A stretch of DNA of 64,000 bases from Streptomonospora nanhaiensis (GTDB taxonomy: Bacteria; Actinomycetota; Actinomycetes; Streptosporangiales; Streptosporangiaceae). The stretch's first letter is position 1. The number at the start of each line of letters is the position of its first letter. This document shows positions 51,434 through 61,565 of this stretch, in pieces. The notes under the pieces are model-generated. The model did no database searches. It saw nothing but the letters and a program-made list of their open reading frames with translations, and was not told the origin of the DNA. The stretch covers positions 6,820,001 to 6,884,000 of the forward strand of contig NZ_CP113264.1 of the NCBI RefSeq assembly GCF_026642255.1, in the 5' to 3' direction. The translations under genes and the position numbers were made by a program.

Positions 51434-52368
51434 CGCCGCACCATCGTCTGTCGTGGGTCGAGTGCGTCCCGGAGTCCGTCACCGATGAAGTTGATCGTCA
51501 GGCAGATCATGACGATCAGGATGCCGGGCGGGTAGAACAGCCAGGGCCGGGTGAAGGCCGCGGTCCTGGATCCCTCCACCATCTTCCCGAGGGAGATGTC
51601 CGGCGGCTGGATGCCGAACCCGATGAAGGAGAGCGCGGCCTCGGTGAGGACCGCCACCGCCACCAGCAGGGTCGCGGCCACGATGATCGGCCCGGCCGCG
51701 TTGGGCAGCAGGTGGCGGAAGATGATCCGCGAGGCCCTGGCCCCCACCGCCCTGGCCGCCTCGATGAACTCCTGTTCGCGCAGGGAGAGCACCACGCCGC
51801 GGACCACGCGGGCGATGGTGGCCCAGGAGAACAGGCACATGATGAGCGCCACCGCGTACCAGGTGGTCCCGCCCCGGACGTTGCCGTTGATCGCCGCCAC
51901 GGCGACGATGAGCGGCACGATGAGGAACACGTCGACGACGCGCATCATGATCGCGTCGACCCTGCCGCGGTAGTAGCCCGCGACCGCGCCCCAGACCGAG
52001 CCGATCACGGTCGACAGGACCGCGACGGTGAGGGCGACCTTGAGGGACTGCTGGGTGCCGCGCATCGTCTGCGCGAACACGTCGTTGCCCTGGTTGGTGG
52101 TGCCGAAGGGGTGCTGCAGGCTCGGCGGCTGGTTGCCGAGGATGTCCCGGCTGACGGTGTGGTCCCACGGCCACACGAAGGGTCCGACGAAGGCGAACGC
52201 CGTGATGAGGCCCAGGAAGACCAGGCTGACCATCGCCGCCCGGTGCCGGCGGAACCGGCGCCAGACCATCCGGACCTGGCTCAGCTCCTCCCCCCGGTTG
52301 ACGTCGCCTCCGGCGGGGAGCCCGGCGGGGCCCTTCCCGCTCGCCGTACGGCTGTCGATGTCACTCAT
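51430..52368 (-). CDS. Dipeptide-type ABC permease, DppC
   Basis: A 312-residue membrane protein. After a polar N-terminus there are about six helices (MVSLVFLGLITAFAFVGPF first), the DppC signature region HPFGTTNQGNDVFAQTMRGTQ, and the ATPase-contact loop EQEFIEAARAVGARASRIIFRHLLPN, here cited in pieces. Start ATG 52368 overlaps the DppB stop by eight bases and its own stop overlaps the ATPase start, so the operon is tightly coupled. Confidence 0.93.
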
Positions 52369-53371
52369 AGCGGATCCTCGGGTCGAGAACGCCGTACAGG
52401 ATGTCGGCGATGAGGTTGGCGACGACGACGAGGGTGCCGCTGAGCATCAGCCAGGACATGAGCGCGAACGCGTCCTGTGCCCTGACCGCCTCGATGAAGA
52501 AGTACCCGAGACCGCGCCACTGGAAGATGGTCTCGGTGATCACCACGCCCTCGATGATGCCGACGAAGCCGATGGTGGCGACGGTGACCAGGGGGATCAG
52601 CGCGGTGCGCAGCGCGTGCCGCCTGACGACCACGCTGTTGCGCACGCCCTTGGACCTGGCGAGGCGCACGTAGTCGCTGTTGAGCACCTCCAGCATCGAC
52701 GTGCGCTGGTAGCGGCTCCACGCCGCGTAGCTGGTCAGCATCAGGGTGATGGTGGGGAGCACGAGGTGACCGGCGGAGTCGAGGAAGTACTCCCAGTTGG
52801 TCATGTTGCCCACCCGGGCCGAGTTCGCCCCGATGGTGAAGAAGAACGAGGTGCCCGTGGACTGGTTGAAGACCAGCCCGCCCTCCCGGATCAGCGCGCC
52901 CAGCCAGAACGTCGGCATGGCGAGGGCGAGGAACCCGATGAAGGTGAGGGTGTAGTCCAGCTTGGAGTACTGGCGCATGGCGCTGACGACGCCGGAGATG
53001 ACCGCCAGTCCGAGGGCGAAGACGAGGGCGGCGGAGACGAGGCGGAGGGTGACGGAGATGCCGGAGGCGAGCTGTTCGCCGATGTCGAAGGCGCCGCCCC
53101 GGACCGAGGGTCCGAACTCGCCCTGGAGCAGGCCGATGTCTCCGTTGCCGCCGATCCCCGTCATCCAGAGCCAGTACCGTTCCGGGGTCGACCGGTCCAG
53201 GTAGTAGCGGGCCTCCGCGGCGGCGATGGCCTCCTCGCTGGGCGGCGGCTGCGCGAGGCGCATGTCCGCCAGCGGGTCGCCGCTGAGGTCGACCATGAGG
53301 AACACGAGAACCGACGCCGCCAGGAGCACTGGGATCGCCACGGCGAGGCGACGCGCGGTGTATACGAGCAT
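52361..53371 (-). CDS. Dipeptide-type ABC permease, DppB
   Basis: A 336-residue permease with the DppB opening MLVYTARRLAVAIPVLLAASVLVFLMV, a long periplasmic loop and five more helices; the ATPase-contact loop reads LNSDYVRLARSKGVRNSVVV, followed by HALRTALIPLVT. Slightly unusual is the RSTPERYWLWMTGI loop, common in high-GC actinomycete homologues. ATG 53371 follows GAAGGACCTTCCC. It begins 178 bp after the binding-protein gene, with GC hairpins in between. Confidence 0.92.
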   Translation of the reverse strand: MLVYTARRLAVAIPVLLAASVLVFLMVDLSGDPLADMRLAQPPPSEEAIAAAEARYYLDRSTPERYWLWMTGIGGNGDIGLLQGEFGPSVRGGAFDIGEQLASGISVTLRLVSAALVFALGLAVISGVVSAMRQYSKLDYTLTFIGFLALAMPTFWLGALIREGGLVFNQSTGTSFFFTIGANSARVGNMTNWEYFLDSAGHLVLPTITLMLTSYAAWSRYQRTSMLEVLNSDYVRLARSKGVRNSVVVRRHALRTALIPLVTVATIGFVGIIEGVVITETIFQWRGLGYFFIEAVRAQDAFALMSWLMLSGTLVVVANLIADILYGVLDPRIRYE

Positions 53372-53549
53372 GGGAAGGTCCTTCGGTGAGCGCTCCCGGA
53401 ACGGGGAGGCGGCCCTGCCCGCCGCGGGGGACGGCGGGCGGGGCCCGCCCGGGCCGGGCCGCCGCCGGGACTCTCGTCCCGTCGGCGGTCACCGGTCCGG
53501 GCGCGTCTCCCCGCTGTTCGGCACGGAGCGATGCGGGCCGGGAGGTGCG
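53372..53549 (-). promoter_or_regulatory. Spacer with GC hairpins between binding protein and permease genes
   Basis: 178 bases inside the operon. GGGCGGG and CCCGCCC face each other at 53437-53451, within a longer self-complementary GC tract to 53470. Such a structure after a binding-protein gene commonly limits read-through, giving more binding protein than membrane parts. Confidence 0.4.
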
Positions 53550-55241
53550 CTAGTTGACCGCGGTCCACTCGTGCTGGTTCCACTGGGCTCGGCGCGACTG
53601 GGTGTTGTTGTCCGTGACGTTGCCGAGGTAGTTGGTGTCGTAGAAGTAGAACGACGGGGTGTCCACGAACGGCAGGACGTAGGCCTCCTCGGCCACGAGC
53701 GCGGCGGCCTCGTTGGCGAACACGGCGGCCTCCTCGGAGGTGGCGACGTTCTGCGCCTGCTCCGTGAGCTCGTCGACCTCGGGGACGTCCAGCTTGCCGT
53801 GGTTGCTCAGGCTCGTGCTGTGCCAGTAGTTGTAGGGCGTGCTGGCGAAGGCCGGGGTGGTGCTCCAGCCGTAGATCATCAGGTCGAAGTCCTGCTCGGC
53901 GAGGGTGCCGCCCAGGTCGTCGGTGGTCTCGATCTCCGCGGTGACACCGATCTCGGCCAGGTCGGCCTGGATCAGCTCGGCGATGATCTCGCGGGCGACG
54001 TGGCCGGCGGTGTAGCGCAGGCGCAGGGCCGGGACCGCCTCGCCGTCGAGTTCGAGGGTGTCGCCGTTGAGCTCGTAGCCGGCCTCCTCCAGGAGCTCCA
54101 GGGCGGCCTCGGTGTCACCGGTGCCCTGCCCGGTGGGGGTGATGACGTCCTCGTGGTACTCGCTCGAGGAGGAGAAGATGTGGTTCGTGCGGGGCTCGAC
54201 CTCGGGGAACTTCTCGCCGTAGGTGCGGGTCGCGATGTTCTGGACGTCGATGGCGGTGAAGATGCCCTGGCGCAGCGCCCGGTCGGACAGCGCCTCGTTG
54301 TCCAGGTTGACGTCGAGGTGCTCCCAGCTGCCGCCGGACTCGATGCCGAACTCGACGTCGGGGGCGTCCTCGAGCTGCGTGATGACGTCGTCGGACCAGG
54401 AGGCCGGGGAGCCGCCCTGGACCTCGCCGTTGGTCAGCGCCGGGACCCAGCTGCCCTCCTCGGTGTTGACCTGCTGGATGATCTCCTGGATCTCCGGTGC
54501 CGGGCCGTAGTACTCCTCGTTGACGGTCTTGACGATCCGCCCGTCGAGCTCGGGGGTGCCCTCGAAGATGTACGGGCCGCCGGAGACGGTCACGGGGTTC
54601 TCGTTGAACCAGTGGGAGGACTCCAGCATGCCCTCGGGCGTGTCGAGGTCGAAGCCCTCGGCCTCGGCGAGGTGCGACGGGTACAGGCCGTCCATGCCGA
54701 AGGTGTACCACTCGGGGAACTGCGTCCCCTCCTCGATGGTCACCGTGACGGTCTTGCCGTCCTCGGAGCCCTCGACGCTCTCGATCAGCACGTCCACGTC
54801 GGATCCGCGGGAGTTGCAGATCTCGGCGCAGAGCTCCTCCTTGCCGCTGTTCATCTTCCAGGCCCAGATGAAGTCGTCGGCGTCGATGGGCTCGCCGTCG
54901 CTCCAGTTGGCGTCCGGGTTGATCTCGTACTCCCAGACCATGGGGTCTTCGCTGAGCAGCTCGGGAGTGTTGACGATGAGGTCGGAGTTCCACTCCCACT
55001 GGCCCTCGGGGTTGTAGAACCCGGTCGGGGGCAGGACGCCGTGGAGCATCTGGATGACGTAGACCGAACCGCCCTCGGGGGCGTTGTGGTTCCAGCCGCC
55101 GCCGGCCTGGTTGACGATCCAGGTGACGGAGCTTCCATCACCGCCACCGCCACTGTCCTCGGGGGGCGAGCAGGCGCCCAGCACCAGGGCAGCCGAGACG
55201 CCGACAGCGGCGGCGGCCAGCAATTTCCTACGATTCTCCAT
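53550..55241 (-). CDS. ABC substrate-binding lipoprotein, family 5 (DppA/OppA)
   Basis: A 563-residue extracellular binding protein of the SBP family 5. The signal is RRKLLAAAAVGVSAALVLGAC with lipobox LGAC, then a Gly/Ser linker and the mature two-lobed protein (WEYEINPDANWSDGEPIDADDF, quoted loosely, is the family signature region at about 95-115). Substrate may be peptides or glycosides; sequence alone does not say. ATG 55241 follows AAGGGTGTGACTG. First gene of the five-part transport operon reading towards 49205. Confidence 0.92.
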   Translation of the reverse strand: MENRRKLLAAAAVGVSAALVLGACSPPEDSGGGGDGSSVTWIVNQAGGGWNHNAPEGGSVYVIQMLHGVLPPTGFYNPEGQWEWNSDLIVNTPELLSEDPMVWEYEINPDANWSDGEPIDADDFIWAWKMNSGKEELCAEICNSRGSDVDVLIESVEGSEDGKTVTVTIEEGTQFPEWYTFGMDGLYPSHLAEAEGFDLDTPEGMLESSHWFNENPVTVSGGPYIFEGTPELDGRIVKTVNEEYYGPAPEIQEIIQQVNTEEGSWVPALTNGEVQGGSPASWSDDVITQLEDAPDVEFGIESGGSWEHLDVNLDNEALSDRALRQGIFTAIDVQNIATRTYGEKFPEVEPRTNHIFSSSSEYHEDVITPTGQGTGDTEAALELLEEAGYELNGDTLELDGEAVPALRLRYTAGHVAREIIAELIQADLAEIGVTAEIETTDDLGGTLAEQDFDLMIYGWSTTPAFASTPYNYWHSTSLSNHGKLDVPEVDELTEQAQNVATSEEAAVFANEAAALVAEEAYVLPFVDTPSFYFYDTNYLGNVTDNNTQSRRAQWNQHEWTAVN

Positions 55242-55906
55242 CAGTCACACCCTTGATCACTAATACGAGCCGGACCGCGCGGGTTTGTGTGGTTCGCACA
55301 CAGCCAGCCGAGCCTAGGCGATTAGTCGATCAGAAGACCATTGAGCGAAATGTCTGTATAGCCCTACTGGCAGATTCGTGACCCATCCGCAACCGGTTCG
55401 CGCCCATCGACCTTGGACGTCGACACAAACCCTCAATACAGCGGTAACACGACCAGTTCACGCAGGTCAGAGGCGACCGCACACGACACGCCCCAGACAT
55501 CAGATTCGGACAAGCCAGAAATGAATTGCTGGACATTGATACCAGTCAACAATGTTGACGATAAAGTAAACGACGTTTAACTACAACTTGCTCGCGCATG
55601 ATTACCGAGAGAAAAACGGACACAAGACACCAAAATCCCCATCGAGGACGAAAGACTCACTTTTCTTTCGTCGCAAACGCCACCCCAGTGGACGCCCCGA
55701 CATCTTCGAGTGATTCGTGGGATGACATGATGTTAATCAGATAAAAGCGTCAAAAGGAGCTGGTTACACCAAAGCACGCATACCCGAGACCTAACCCCTC
55801 GGCAGAGCTGTCCGAAACCACCGTTCGCATGCCCGCGGAGCCGATAGGGTCGGGAACGGCGACCGCCGTCATCCCACCGCAGCACCCAGCGAGAGAGGCA
55901 TCTGCC
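55242..55906. promoter_or_regulatory. AT-richer upstream region with operator-like palindrome
   Basis: 665 bases with clearly reduced GC (notably 55330-55780) between divergent genes. GTCAACA-A-TGTTGAC at 55545-55559 is a perfect 15-bp palindrome, and AAAC-GAC-GTTT follows at 55568-55578. A 68-codon minus-strand frame at 55330-55536 is Cys/Arg-rich without domain likeness and is not called. Probably holds promoters for the binding-protein operon and the gene at 55907. Confidence 0.5.
55545..55559. promoter_or_regulatory. Perfect palindrome GTCAACAATGTTGAC
   Basis: Seven-base arms around a central A, in the AT-rich gap about 300 bp upstream of the family 5 binding-protein gene. A dimeric repressor site is the simplest reading; the regulator is not in view. 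Confidence 0.5.
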
Positions 55907-56380
55907 GTGTCCGAAACAGTCCGCATGGTCTGCCCCGTAGGCCGTAAACACGTGGAGCTGTGGGCAGGTTACGCGCTGGTGGTACTCGGCGTCGTGGTGG
56001 TCGCGATCGACCCCGGGCACTGGGCCCACATCACCCTCGGCCTGCTCCTCGCCCTCGGGGGCGTCGGCCTGGCCGCGCACGGCCACATGATCAAGGCCCC
56101 CGTCCTGGAGGTCTCCGACGGCGAGTTCCGCTACCAGCGGGGCCGCTACATCGTGCGCGTCCCCTTCCACGACATCGGCTCCTACTACGTCCTGCCGGGT
56201 CGCATCCGCTCCCTGGGCCTGTGCGACTCCACCGGGCGCCCCAAGCGCTTCCCCTCGCTCCAGAGCCGCCGCGCCGCGCGCACGTACCTGCCGCTCACCG
56301 GGATGACCAGCCCCGCCAAGGTCGAGTCGTTCATGGCGGTGGCCGGCATTCCGCCGCGCAAGCGCTCCCTGACGTCCTGA
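55907..56380 (+). CDS. Membrane protein with PH-like domain
   Basis: A 157-residue protein with two adjacent membrane helices near the N-terminus (ELWAGYALVVLGVVVVAIDPG, HITLGLLLALGGVGLAAHG) and a C-terminal beta-rich domain (LEVSDGEFRYQRGRYIVRVPF, DIGSYYVLPGRI) like the bacterial PH/YdbS-type domains. Function unknown. GTG 55907 was chosen because AGAGAGG precedes it at eight bases; an in-frame ATG at 55829 would add a polar 26-residue tail. Followed by a rhomboid gene on the same strand after about 100 bp. Confidence 0.7.
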   Translation: MSETVRMVCPVGRKHVELWAGYALVVLGVVVVAIDPGHWAHITLGLLLALGGVGLAAHGHMIKAPVLEVSDGEFRYQRGRYIVRVPFHDIGSYYVLPGRIRSLGLCDSTGRPKRFPSLQSRRAARTYLPLTGMTSPAKVESFMAVAGIPPRKRSLTS

Positions 56381-56483
56381 CCGTCCGGGTCCCCCTGGGA
56401 CGACTCTGGACACATCAGACAATTACCCACCACGCGCCCCACAGACATACCGCTGCAAGCCGGTGTCATCTACCCTCGATGAC

Positions 56484-57098
56484 GTGAAGCAGTCCAGAAT
56501 CACCGCCATCCTGACCGTAGCGGGGATGCTCGCGGCCATGTGGGTTCTCGAGATCCTCGACAGCTTCGTCCTCCGGGGAGCGCTCGACCACGGGTTCGGC
56601 CTGCGCGCCTGGAACTTCGACCAGCCCTGGACCGTGCTGACCGCGCCCTTCATGCACGGCAACCTCGAACACCTCATCGGCAACTCGCTGCCGTTCCTGG
56701 TGCTCGGCTCCCTCGTGGCGTTCAGCGGCCTGGGCCGGTTCCTGCTCACCACGCTGATCGTCATCGTCGTCAGCGGGGTCGGGGTCTGGCTGTTCAGCTC
56801 GCCCTTCTCCCTCACCGTCGGCGCCAGCGGCCTGGTGTTCGGCTACTTCGGCTACACGGTCCTGCGCGGCATCGTCGAGCGCAAGACGGTCGACATCGTC
56901 ATCATGATCTGCGTGGTCGTCTTCTACGGGACGATGATCTGGGGCGTCCTCCCCCAGTACCCCGGCGTCTCCTGGCAGGCCCACCTCTTCGGCTTCCTCG
57001 GCGGCCTGCTCGCGGCGTACCTGCTCCCCAGGAGGGAGAGGGCCCGCCAGCTCAACCAGGGCTACGGCGGCGCCCAGGGCGGCTACTACGCCCCCTGA
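56484..57098 (+). CDS. Rhomboid-family intramembrane serine protease
   Basis: A 204-residue, six-helix rhomboid. Catalytic Ser is in GASGLVFGY and the paired His in WQAHLFGFLGG; the L1/H2 region FMHGNLEHLIGNSLPFLVLG carries the conserved HxxxN. It cleaves membrane-spanning substrates inside the bilayer. The start is uncertain: GTG 56484 (MKQSRITAIL) fits a leaderless start with TACCCT about ten bases upstream; an in-frame GTG at 56463 would add seven residues. The C-terminus is Gln/Gly/Tyr-rich. Confidence 0.88.
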   Translation: MKQSRITAILTVAGMLAAMWVLEILDSFVLRGALDHGFGLRAWNFDQPWTVLTAPFMHGNLEHLIGNSLPFLVLGSLVAFSGLGRFLLTTLIVIVVSGVGVWLFSSPFSLTVGASGLVFGYFGYTVLRGIVERKTVDIVIMICVVVFYGTMIWGVLPQYPGVSWQAHLFGFLGGLLAAYLLPRRERARQLNQGYGGAQGGYYAP

Positions 57099-57112
57099 CC
57101 CCCCGACGACAC

Positions 57113-57144
57113 GAACGGGCCGCCCCCTCGGGGACGGCCCGTTC
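57113..57144. terminator. 15-bp hairpin between rhomboid and glycine-betaine operon
   Basis: Arms 57113-57127 and 57130-57144 pair with one mismatch around a two-base loop; between convergent genes, so probably bidirectional. Confidence 0.75.
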
Positions 57145-57198
57145 ACGCTTCCCGCCGCGGGCGCGGCGCGCGGCCTCGCGCGCCGCCGGCCCGGCGTG

Positions 57199-58131
57199 CT
57201 AGAACTCCAGGCCCTCGGCGGCCTCGCCCAGGGTGCGCTCCAGGAACTCCGGGTTCTCCGACAGCCAGGTGCGGGCGCCCGCCTGCGGGTCGTCGACGTC
57301 CTCGCCGACGGTCAGCACCTCGAGGGAGGCCAGCTCGTCGTCGGTCATCTCCCAGTTCCCGATCCACTCGCTGAGCTCCGGGTACTCCTCGGAGAAGCCG
57401 TCACGGCCGACCGCGTGGATCTGCTCGGCGTCGCCCATGAGGCCCTCGGGGTCCTCGAGGTCCTTCAGGTCGTGCTGCGCGTAGGCGGGGTGCGGACGCC
57501 ACAGGGTGACGACGATGGGCTCCTCCTCGGCGATGGCCGAGTCCAGCTCGGCGAGCATGGCCGCGGTGGAGGACTCGACGAGCTCGAAGTCCTCGTCCAG
57601 GCCGTAGCCCGGCATCGCCTCCTCCTTGGTGACCCGGGTCAGGCCGGCGCCCGGGTCGATGCCGATGATCTGGCCGCCCAGCTCCTCGGCGTGGTCGGTC
57701 AGGTCGGCGATGCTGTTCACGTCCTCCATGTAGGTGGGGACGGTGATCGTCAGGACGGCGTTGTCGTACCAGACGCCCAGGTCCTCCAGCTGGTCGCCGT
57801 AGTCCTCCCAGTAGTCCGAGTGGGTGATCGGCAGCCAGGTGTCGAGGAACAGGTCCACGTCGCCGTTGGCGGCGCCCTGGTACATGGGGGCGACGTCGAC
57901 GTCGGTGACGGTGACGTCGTAGTCCAGCTCCTCCAGGATCACCTCCCACATGGCGGTGGTGGCGATGCCCTCCTCCCAGGCGATCAGCGCGATGTTGATC
58001 TCCTTGTTGTCCCCGCCCTCGCCCTCCGCGGGGCCGGTCAGGTCCTCCCCGCCGCCACCGCAGGCGGTCAGGAGGAGTGCGGCGCTCATGCCGGCGGCGG
58101 ACAGCGCGGTCATGCGCTTGGGGGTGTACAT
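57199..58131 (-). CDS. Glycine betaine/proline ABC substrate-binding lipoprotein (OpuAC/ProX)
   Basis: A 310-residue lipoprotein: signal MTALSAAGMSAALLL, lipobox LTAC, Gly-rich linker, then the OpuAC fold starting INIALIAWEEG. Aromatic box residues for the quaternary amine are plausible in WEEG, FLDTWLPITHSDYW and VTLWRPHPAYA. It delivers glycine betaine or related osmolytes. Last gene of the operon, 47 bp after the permease stop. ATG 58131 follows AGGAAT. Confidence 0.92.
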   Translation of the reverse strand: MYTPKRMTALSAAGMSAALLLTACGGGGEDLTGPAEGEGGDNKEINIALIAWEEGIATTAMWEVILEELDYDVTVTDVDVAPMYQGAANGDVDLFLDTWLPITHSDYWEDYGDQLEDLGVWYDNAVLTITVPTYMEDVNSIADLTDHAEELGGQIIGIDPGAGLTRVTKEEAMPGYGLDEDFELVESSTAAMLAELDSAIAEEEPIVVTLWRPHPAYAQHDLKDLEDPEGLMGDAEQIHAVGRDGFSEEYPELSEWIGNWEMTDDELASLEVLTVGEDVDDPQAGARTWLSENPEFLERTLGEAAEGLEF

Positions 58132-58178
58132 CGTGGGATTCCTTCCCTAGGTAATTCCGTGTGCGGGGCCGGGTCGGC

Positions 58179-59414
58179 TCAGGACGCCTGGGCGGAGGCG
58201 CGGGCCCGGGGCCCCTTGCGGGTGACGGCCGCGGTGAGGCGGTCGAGGAAGATGGCCAGGATGACCACGGCGATGCCGGCCTCGAAGCCGAGCGCGCCGT
58301 CGTTGCGCGTAATGCCCTGGTACACCTGGCTCCCCAGGCCTCCCGCGCCGACCATGCCCGCGATGACGACCATCGACAGGCCGAGCATGATGACCTGGTT
58401 GACGCCCGCCATGATGTTCGGGAGGGCCAGCGGCAGCTGGATGCCGGTGAGGATCTTGCGGCTCGGCGCACCGAACGCCTCGCCCGCCTCCACCAGCTCT
58501 CGGTCGACCTGGCGGATGCCCAGCTCGGTCAGGCGGACGCCGGGGGGCATCGCGAACACGATGGTCGCGACCACGCCCGGGACGGCGCCGATCGAGAAGA
58601 AGAAGATCGCGGGGATCAGGTAGACGAACGCGGGCAGCGTCTGCATCAGGTCGAGGACCGGCTTGGCGATCTTGCTGACCGTGTCGTTGTAGGCCGCGAG
58701 GACGCCGATGGGGATCGCGACGACGACGGCGATGGCGCTGGCCACGAGGACGAGGCCCAGGGTGTCCATGGCGTTCGTCCACTGGCCGACGGACGCGATC
58801 AGGGTGAGGGCAACGAGGGCGAACAGGCCCATCCGCCATCCGGCCACCGAGAGCGCGAGCAGGGCGAGCAGCAGGATCATCAGCAGCGACGCCGGGTTCG
58901 TGACCAGCGCCGGCAGCACGAGCCAGCCCAGCACGAGGAGGACGAGCCAGCCGCCCGCGACGACGGCGGTCCGGACCCTCGTCGACCGGCCCGTCAGGCC
59001 CAGCACGGTGACGGCGATCAGGAACAGCAGCGAGATGCACAGGTAGGCGTCCACGTACTGCTGGTCGAAGAGCGTCATCGCCCACCCGAAGAACGGGCGT
59101 CCGAGGAGGTTCACGACGGTGTCGCCGAAGCCGAACTGTCCCTGGAGGACGTAGAGCAGCGAGACGGCGCCGACGATCACGGTCAGCGGCAGACGCCGGG
59201 TCCTCAGCAGCGGGGCCGCGACGATGACCGCGGCGATGAACGCGAGCTGGCCCGCACCCGGTTCGACGAAGAACCCGGACAGGGCGTCGACCGCCCAGCG
59301 GATGAACGCGCCGAGCGCGTCGAAGAAGAGGCCGAAGTTGGACTTGAGCCAGCTGTTGAACGCCTCGAAGCCCTCGCCGATCGGCAGGCTCGGTGGGAAC
59401 TCCACGGGTGTCAC
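58179..59414 (-). CDS. Glycine betaine/proline ABC permease (ProW/OpuAB)
   Basis: A 411-residue permease, longer than many because it has an N-terminal extension with several extra helices (about residues 60-200) before the canonical core. The ATPase-contact region is [25 protein letters not shown] with [18 protein letters not shown] after it. The N-terminal [22 protein letters not shown] segment is the typical ProW start. GTG 59414 overlaps the ATPase stop (GTGA). Confidence 0.92.
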   Translation of the reverse strand: MTPVEFPPSLPIGEGFEAFNSWLKSNFGLFFDALGAFIRWAVDALSGFFVEPGAGQLAFIAAVIVAAPLLRTRRLPLTVIVGAVSLLYVLQGQFGFGDTVVNLLGRPFFGWAMTLFDQQYVDAYLCISLLFLIAVTVLGLTGRSTRVRTAVVAGGWLVLLVLGWLVLPALVTNPASLLMILLLALLALSVAGWRMGLFALVALTLIASVGQWTNAMDTLGLVLVASAIAVVVAIPIGVLAAYNDTVSKIAKPVLDLMQTLPAFVYLIPAIFFFSIGAVPGVVATIVFAMPPGVRLTELGIRQVDRELVEAGEAFGAPSRKILTGIQLPLALPNIMAGVNQVIMLGLSMVVIAGMVGAGGLGSQVYQGITRNDGALGFEAGIAVVILAIFLDRLTAAVTRKGPRARASAQAS

Positions 59415-60469
59415 GGGGTCTCCTTCCCCGCCGCGAGGGCGGCGAGCACGGAGTTGCGCGTCACCGTGCCGAGGACGCTGCCGTCCTCGGCCACCACGCG
59501 GAGGCGGTCGGCGGTGGTCATGTCGGCGTACAGGTCGGCCACCGGCGTGCTCGCGGCGACCTGCGGCGCGGACGCGTCGGCCTCGGAGGCGTCGGCGTCC
59601 AGGACGGAGGACGCGGTGAGCACGCGGGTCCGGTCGACGTCCTCGATGAACCGCTCGACGTAGTCGTTGGCGGGCTCGCTGAGGATCTCCTGCGCGGTAC
59701 CGATCTGGGCGACGCGGCCGTCGCGGAGCACGCAGATCCTGTCGCCGAGGCGCATCGCCTCGTTGAGGTCGTGCGTGATGAAGACGATGGTCTTGCCCAG
59801 GCTCTCCTGGAGCTCCAGGAGCTGGGTCTGCATGTCCCGCCGGATGAGCGGGTCGAGGGCGCTGAACGCCTCGTCCATGAGGATGATGTCGGTGTCCGCG
59901 GCCAGTGCCCTGGCCAGGCCCACGCGCTGCTGCATGCCTCCGGAGAGCTGTTCGGGGAGCTTGTCCTCCCAGCCGCCCAGACCCACCAGTTCGAGGGTCT
60001 CCCGCGCCTTGCGGCCGCGCTCGGCACGCGGGACCCCGCGGAGCTCCAGGCCGTAGGCGGCGTTCTCGAGAACCGTGCGGTGGGGCAGGAGCGCGAAGTG
60101 CTGGAAGACCATGCTGATCTTCTCGCCCCGGAGGTTCAGGAGTTCCTTCCTGCTCAGGGCGGTGATGTCCACGCCGCCGACCTCGACCGTCCCCGCGGTG
60201 GGTTCCAGGAGGCCGTTGAGCATCCGGATCAGGGTCGACTTCCCTGATCCGGACAGGCCCATGACGACGAAGATCTCGCCCGGTTCGACCTCGAAGGACA
60301 CGTCGATGACGGCTGCCGTCACGTCGAGGTCGGCGATGGTGTCACGGTGGCTGCCGTCCTGGAGCCGCTCGACGGCGGCTCCGGACTGTTTCCCGAACAC
60401 CTTGTACAAGTGGTCTGCGCGTACTGCTGGCACGGTCTCCTCTATGGGGCTGTCCTGGCCGCGAGACAC
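59411..60469 (-). CDS. Glycine betaine/proline ABC ATPase (ProV/OpuAA) with CBS-like tail
   Basis: A 352-residue ATPase: Walker [11 protein letters not shown]-loop [10 protein letters not shown], signature [15 protein letters not shown], Walker [13 protein letters not shown]. The C-terminal 75 residues ([35 protein letters not shown]) look like a single degenerate CBS unit, the osmosensing region in related transporters. GTG 60469 is the longest start with family-like N-terminus; GTG 60433 behind GAGGAG is an alternative. The first gene of the osmolyte operon; TATGCC just upstream may be a -10. Confidence 0.9.
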   Translation of the reverse strand: MSRGQDSPIEETVPAVRADHLYKVFGKQSGAAVERLQDGSHRDTIADLDVTAAVIDVSFEVEPGEIFVVMGLSGSGKSTLIRMLNGLLEPTAGTVEVGGVDITALSRKELLNLRGEKISMVFQHFALLPHRTVLENAAYGLELRGVPRAERGRKARETLELVGLGGWEDKLPEQLSGGMQQRVGLARALAADTDIILMDEAFSALDPLIRRDMQTQLLELQESLGKTIVFITHDLNEAMRLGDRICVLRDGRVAQIGTAQEILSEPANDYVERFIEDVDRTRVLTASSVLDADASEADASAPQVAASTPVADLYADMTTADRLRVVAEDGSVLGTVTRNSVLAALAAGKETP

Positions 60470-60839
60470 ACCAGGGCATACTCAGCCCCACTGCCGACCC
60501 GCGGTTCCCGCAGGTAGCTGGCTTGCGCAGGGCCCCCATGCGCCCCCTGGTCGGGGCGGTACCGCTACCTGGTTCACGTCGGGTGCAAACCCTACAGAGA
60601 TACGTACGCACAGTTCAGACGGTTGGTAACCGGCAAATAACATGTTTAACCGACATAAAAACCGTCCGCCGACCTATGACACCGGATGTCGGCACCGCAA
60701 GACGTCTATATGTGATCTATGCCACTCTGCTTTTCATGGTGACCCTTGTCACATATGCGAGACAGATGCGTCGCGCGACGGTACGTGTCGATTCATAACC
60801 GTAACGTAAGCGTCCGGCCGATTCCAGAGCCGCCGCCGG
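60470..60839. promoter_or_regulatory. Promoter region of the osmolyte operon with inverted repeats
   Basis: 370 bases, AT-rich from about 60600 to 60800. GTGAC-CCTT-GTCAC (60739-60752) is nested in a wider repeat ATATGTGA (60708-60715) ... TCACATAT (60749-60756). No coding frame was convincing. Confidence 0.45.
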
Positions 60840-61430
60840 TCAGGAGGCGTCGGGGCTGATGGGCGTGCGGACGAAGTTCTGGTGCGACCTGGACGGCGTC
60901 GGACCGCGCTGCCCCTGGTACCGGGAGCCGTAGCCCGCGGAGCCGTACGGGCGCTCCGCCGGGGAGGACAGGCGGAACATGCAGAGCTGGCCGATCTTCA
61001 TGCCCGGGTACAGCTTGATCGGCAGGGTCGCCACGTTCGACAGTTCGAGGGTGACGTGCCCCGAGAAGCCCGGGTCGATGAAGCCGGCAGTGGAGTGCGT
61101 GAGGAGGCCGAGGCGGCCCAGGGAGCTCTTGCCCTCCAGCCGGCTCGCGATGTCCACCGGCAGGCTGACCACCTCGTAGGTGGACGCCAGCACGAACTCG
61201 CCCGGGTGGAGGATGAACGCCTCCTCCCCGTCGGTCTCGACCAGGCGGGTGAGGTCGGGCTGTTCGACCGAGGGGTCGATGTGGGGGTACTTGTGGTTCT
61301 CGAAGACCCTGAAGAAACGGTCCAGCCGCACGTCGATGCTGGAGGGCTGGACGAGGCCGGGGTCGTAGGGGTCGATCCGGACCCGCCCGGCATCGATTTC
61401 GGACTTGATATCGCGATCGGAGAGCAGCAC
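60840..61430 (-). CDS. dcd: dCTP deaminase
   Basis: A 196-residue nucleotide enzyme. Conserved blocks: [62 protein letters not shown] (in parts; holds the catalytic Arg/Glu and the trimer core), and the C-terminal [16 protein letters not shown] closing the active site. Length and the tail match the bifunctional dCTP deaminase/dUTPase of mycobacteria, so it may make dUMP directly. The start is GTG 61430. It is divergent to tRNA-Gly, a common neighbour arrangement in actinomycetes. Confidence 0.95.
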   Translation of the reverse strand: MLLSDRDIKSEIDAGRVRIDPYDPGLVQPSSIDVRLDRFFRVFENHKYPHIDPSVEQPDLTRLVETDGEEAFILHPGEFVLASTYEVVSLPVDIASRLEGKSSLGRLGLLTHSTAGFIDPGFSGHVTLELSNVATLPIKLYPGMKIGQLCMFRLSSPAERPYGSAGYGSRYQGQRGPTPSRSHQNFVRTPISPDAS

Positions 61431-61565
61431 GGTCCGAACCTACCGCCTGCGACAACGCACCATAGGCGGGACGGCCGGACCGCGGTTGCCGCGCCGAGTT
61501 GCCCATGGGGGGCGGAGTTGGGCTAGGATGGCGTGCGTCGACAACCGGACTTCCGGCGGTCACAC

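Noticed and set aside
55330-55536. 68-codon minus-strand frame in the AT-rich gap
   Set aside because: No ribosome site, Cys/Arg-rich composition with no domain, in a probable promoter region.
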